DNA of 64,000 bases from Flagellimonas maritima (GTDB lineage Bacteria > Bacteroidota > Bacteroidia > Flavobacteriales > Flavobacteriaceae). The notes below the pieces were generated by a model, which was not told where the DNA came from, searched no databases, and saw nothing but the letters and a program-made list of their open reading frames with translations. The position numbers and the translations under genes are program-made. Where the stretch lies: NCBI RefSeq assembly GCF_003269425.1, contig NZ_CP030104.1:2475501-2539500 (forward strand). The letters are read 5' to 3'. This document shows, piece by piece, positions 62,059 through 64,000 of the stretch (position 1 is its first letter; each line of letters opens with the position of its first letter).

Positions 62059-64000
62059 TTGATTTCAAAAACTACCATAGACCAAGTGTACGAAACATCC
62101 CGTGTTGAGGAGGTGATCGGTGATTTTGTGCAATTGAAAAAGTCAGGGTCCAATTTTAAAGGGCTTAGCCCTTTTTCAGATGAGCGTACGCCCAGTTTTA
62201 TGGTCTCTCCGGTAAAACAGATTTGGAAGGATTTTAGCAGCGGCAAAGGCGGGAACGTAGTAGCTTTTCTAATGGAACATGAACATTTTACTTATCCCGA
62301 GGCAATCCGTTATCTCGCTAAAAAGTATAACATTGAAATTGAGGAAACCGAGCGAACGGACGAGCAAAAAGAACAAGCAAACGAAAGGGAAAGTATGTAC
62401 TTGGTCTCCGAGTATGCCCAAAAGTATTTTGAAGAGGTTCTTTGGGAAACGGAGCCTGGAAAAGCAATTGGACTCAGCTATTTTAAGGAACGCGGATTTA
62501 CTAACGAGAACATAAGAAAGTTTGGTCTGGGCTATGGATTGGACGAATGGGATGCCTTTACCAAAACAGCGTTGGATAAGGGATATCAGTTGGAATTTTT
62601 AGAAAAAACAGGATTGACCATTGTCAAACAGCAAACTAGCGGTGAGGCCAGAAAATTTGACAGGTTCAAGGGACGTGTCTTGTTCCCCATCCATTCCATG
62701 AGTGGTAGGGTACTCGGTTTTGGGGGGCGAATCCTTGTCAATGACAAAAAAGCCGCTAAATATTTAAATTCTCCCGAAAGCGATATTTACCACAAGAGCA
62801 AAGTTCTCTATGGGATTTACTTTGCCAAACAGGCCATTGCCAAAGAGGATAATTGTTTTTTGGTCGAGGGGTATACAGATGTTATCCAAATGTACCAACG
62901 CGGAGTAGAAAATGTTGTGGCTTCTAGTGGTACCGCATTGACTCCCGAGCAGATTAGACTGATCAATAGGCTTACCAAAAACATTACTGTACTTTTTGAT
63001 GGGGATGCCGCAGGTTTGAGTGCTTCGCTTCGTGGAATCGATTTGATCTTGGAACAGGGAATGAACGTTAAGGTCTGTACTTTTCCGGAAGGTGAGGACC
63101 CTGATAGTTTCGCCAAAAACAACACCTACGAGGATTTAGTACTTTATTTAGAAGAAAATGCCAAGGATTTTATTCAGTTTAAAACTTCATTATTGGCTAG
63201 GGAAGCGGCAAATGACCCTATTAAACGCGCTGATACGGTAAGGGACATCGTAAATAGTATAAGTAAGATACCTGATCAGATAAAAAAAGAAATCTATATT
63301 CAGGAATGTGCCAAAATTATGCAGATTTCTGAAACGGTACTTTTTAATACACTCGCTCAGATAGATAAAAAAGGCATTGCAGATGCAAATAAGAAAAATA
63401 AGCAAGAGCAAAAAGCTTTTGAAGTAGTAAAAAACGACCAAGTTGTTGAAAGGGTAGATGTTCAATATGAGCTGGAACGAAAAATTATCGAAATGCTATT
63501 GCTCTATGGAAGTCAAAAACAAAAGTTCGAGGATTTGGTTCTTAAAGAGAATAATGAGGGAGATTTGGTATTAGAGCCAGAAATTGTAGAAGCAAGGGTG
63601 TATGAGAAAGTTTACTTAGATCTTCAGGAAGATGAAATTGAACTTACCAACGAGCAATTTAGAATCATATATTATAAATTGATAGAGAATCTGAATGAAA
63701 GCGAGGAATTCACTGTTAATACGTTCTTGGGTGAACTAGAACAGGAAATGGTAGGAGAGGTATCATCCATTCTTATGGAAGAAGAAAAATACAGGCTTGA
63801 TGATTGGGCTAGAAAAGATATCTATCCAAAAGAAAAAGGACATGGAATTGCACAGCTAGTAGGCGAGACCATCCTTACCCTACGTTGCTATTTAATTAAA
63901 AATAGAATCCAAAAATTACAGGAACGGACAAAAGATAGTATTGATGATAATTCTGAGGTTCTGGAGGAGATTTTGAATTACCTGCAATTGAACAAATTAT
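62059..64000 (+). CDS. dnaG: DNA primase (partial, runs off the right edge)
   Basis: The frame starts at TTG 62059 (LISKTTIDQVYE) and is open to the window end, 647 codons. The N-terminal domain is the CHC2-type zinc domain, but all four usual ligands are missing: CPFH is SPFS and the second pair region reads WKDFSSGKGGN. The TOPRIM core is intact: FLVEGYTDVIQMYQRG with catalytic Glu and LFDGDAAG with the Asp pair. The C-terminal helicase-binding region is partly visible. Loss of zinc ligands does not suggest a pseudogene, because the rest is conserved. Confidence 0.93.
   Translation, partial: MISKTTIDQVYETSRVEEVIGDFVQLKKSGSNFKGLSPFSDERTPSFMVSPVKQIWKDFSSGKGGNVVAFLMEHEHFTYPEAIRYLAKKYNIEIEETERTDEQKEQANERESMYLVSEYAQKYFEEVLWETEPGKAIGLSYFKERGFTNENIRKFGLGYGLDEWDAFTKTALDKGYQLEFLEKTGLTIVKQQTSGEARKFDRFKGRVLFPIHSMSGRVLGFGGRILVNDKKAAKYLNSPESDIYHKSKVLYGIYFAKQAIAKEDNCFLVEGYTDVIQMYQRGVENVVASSGTALTPEQIRLINRLTKNITVLFDGDAAGLSASLRGIDLILEQGMNVKVCTFPEGEDPDSFAKNNTYEDLVLYLEENAKDFIQFKTSLLAREAANDPIKRADTVRDIVNSISKIPDQIKKEIYIQECAKIMQISETVLFNTLAQIDKKGIADANKKNKQEQKAFEVVKNDQVVERVDVQYELERKIIEMLLLYGSQKQKFEDLVLKENNEGDLVLEPEIVEARVYEKVYLDLQEDEIELTNEQFRIIYYKLIENLNESEEFTVNTFLGELEQEMVGEVSSILMEEEKYRLDDWARKDIYPKEKGHGIAQLVGETILTLRCYLIKNRIQKLQERTKDSIDDNSEVLEEILNYLQLNKL

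Noticed and set aside
1..64000. tRNA or rRNA genes
   Set aside because: No cloverleaf with a GTTCRA-type T loop and no rRNA core sequences were noticed by eye; a tRNA scan would settle it.

Overview
The window reads as chromosome of a marine-type member of the Flavobacteriaceae (Bacteroidota). The evidence is AT-rich DNA, TAnnTTTG promoter elements, few Shine-Dalgarno sites, the gliding-motility ATPase GldA, TonB-linked barrels, a split methionine synthase, a MetX-aspartokinase-homoserine dehydrogenase fusion, a HEPN-tailed sulfite reductase and a DAHP synthase-chorismate mutase fusion. I see no rRNA, tRNA, CRISPR array or canonical transposase.

Layout: 1-5.9 kb holds the end of a DUF5686-like outer-membrane protein, two pyrophosphatases (soluble Ppa and ion-pumping HppA), a secreted protein, TonB and a deoxynucleoside kinase. 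At 6.0-7.5 kb is metK behind a SAM-II-like riboswitch. At 7.6-14.6 kb lie an S15/CocE-type hydrolase, a methyltransferase, a membrane hybrid sensor kinase and a divergent BspA-like surface lipoprotein. From 14.9 to 36.3 kb runs a sulfur and methionine block. A SAM-I riboswitch leads metY, metX-AK-HSD and metZ. Then come an Rrf2 regulator, DUF2061, cysH, cysD, cysN, sulfite reductase, two siroheme genes and ferredoxin-NADP reductase. A second SAM-I riboswitch leads the split metH and metF. Together these genes take sulfate to sulfide, aspartate to activated homoserine, and on to homocysteine, methionine and SAM.

From 36.6 to 46.1 kb is an accessory stretch: PagL-like deacylase, two-function cell-surface genes, a serine hydrolase, a decayed pseudogene, a PLP decarboxylase, a membrane LuxR protein with its neighbouring barrel, and GldA. 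From 46.4 to 50.7 kb is the Phe/Tyr operon (pheA, aminotransferase, tyrA, DAHP synthase-chorismate mutase), preceded by a leader peptide in which 11 of 23 residues are aromatic and by an intrinsic terminator, a textbook attenuator. From 50.9 to 64 kb are housekeeping genes (rsgA, dtd, MazG-like, aroA, queA, rlmN, polyprenyl synthase, sigma/anti-sigma/barrel, zinc ribbon) and the first part of dnaG.

The most unusual material is in metH. Its C-terminal gene carries an in-frame 415-bp element with 25-bp inverted ends that encodes a DUF559-type endonuclease domain. A second in-frame palindrome of the same family sits further down. The gap between the two metH halves is occupied by a four-helix-bundle (23S intervening-sequence type) gene flanked by inverted heptamer repeats. 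Throughout the window, intergenic spacers show a 7-nt periodicity, from perfect tandem arrays to strongly diverged ones. A conserved CTATAGGNTAA-type site recurs at the sulfate-assimilation genes beside the Rrf2 regulator.
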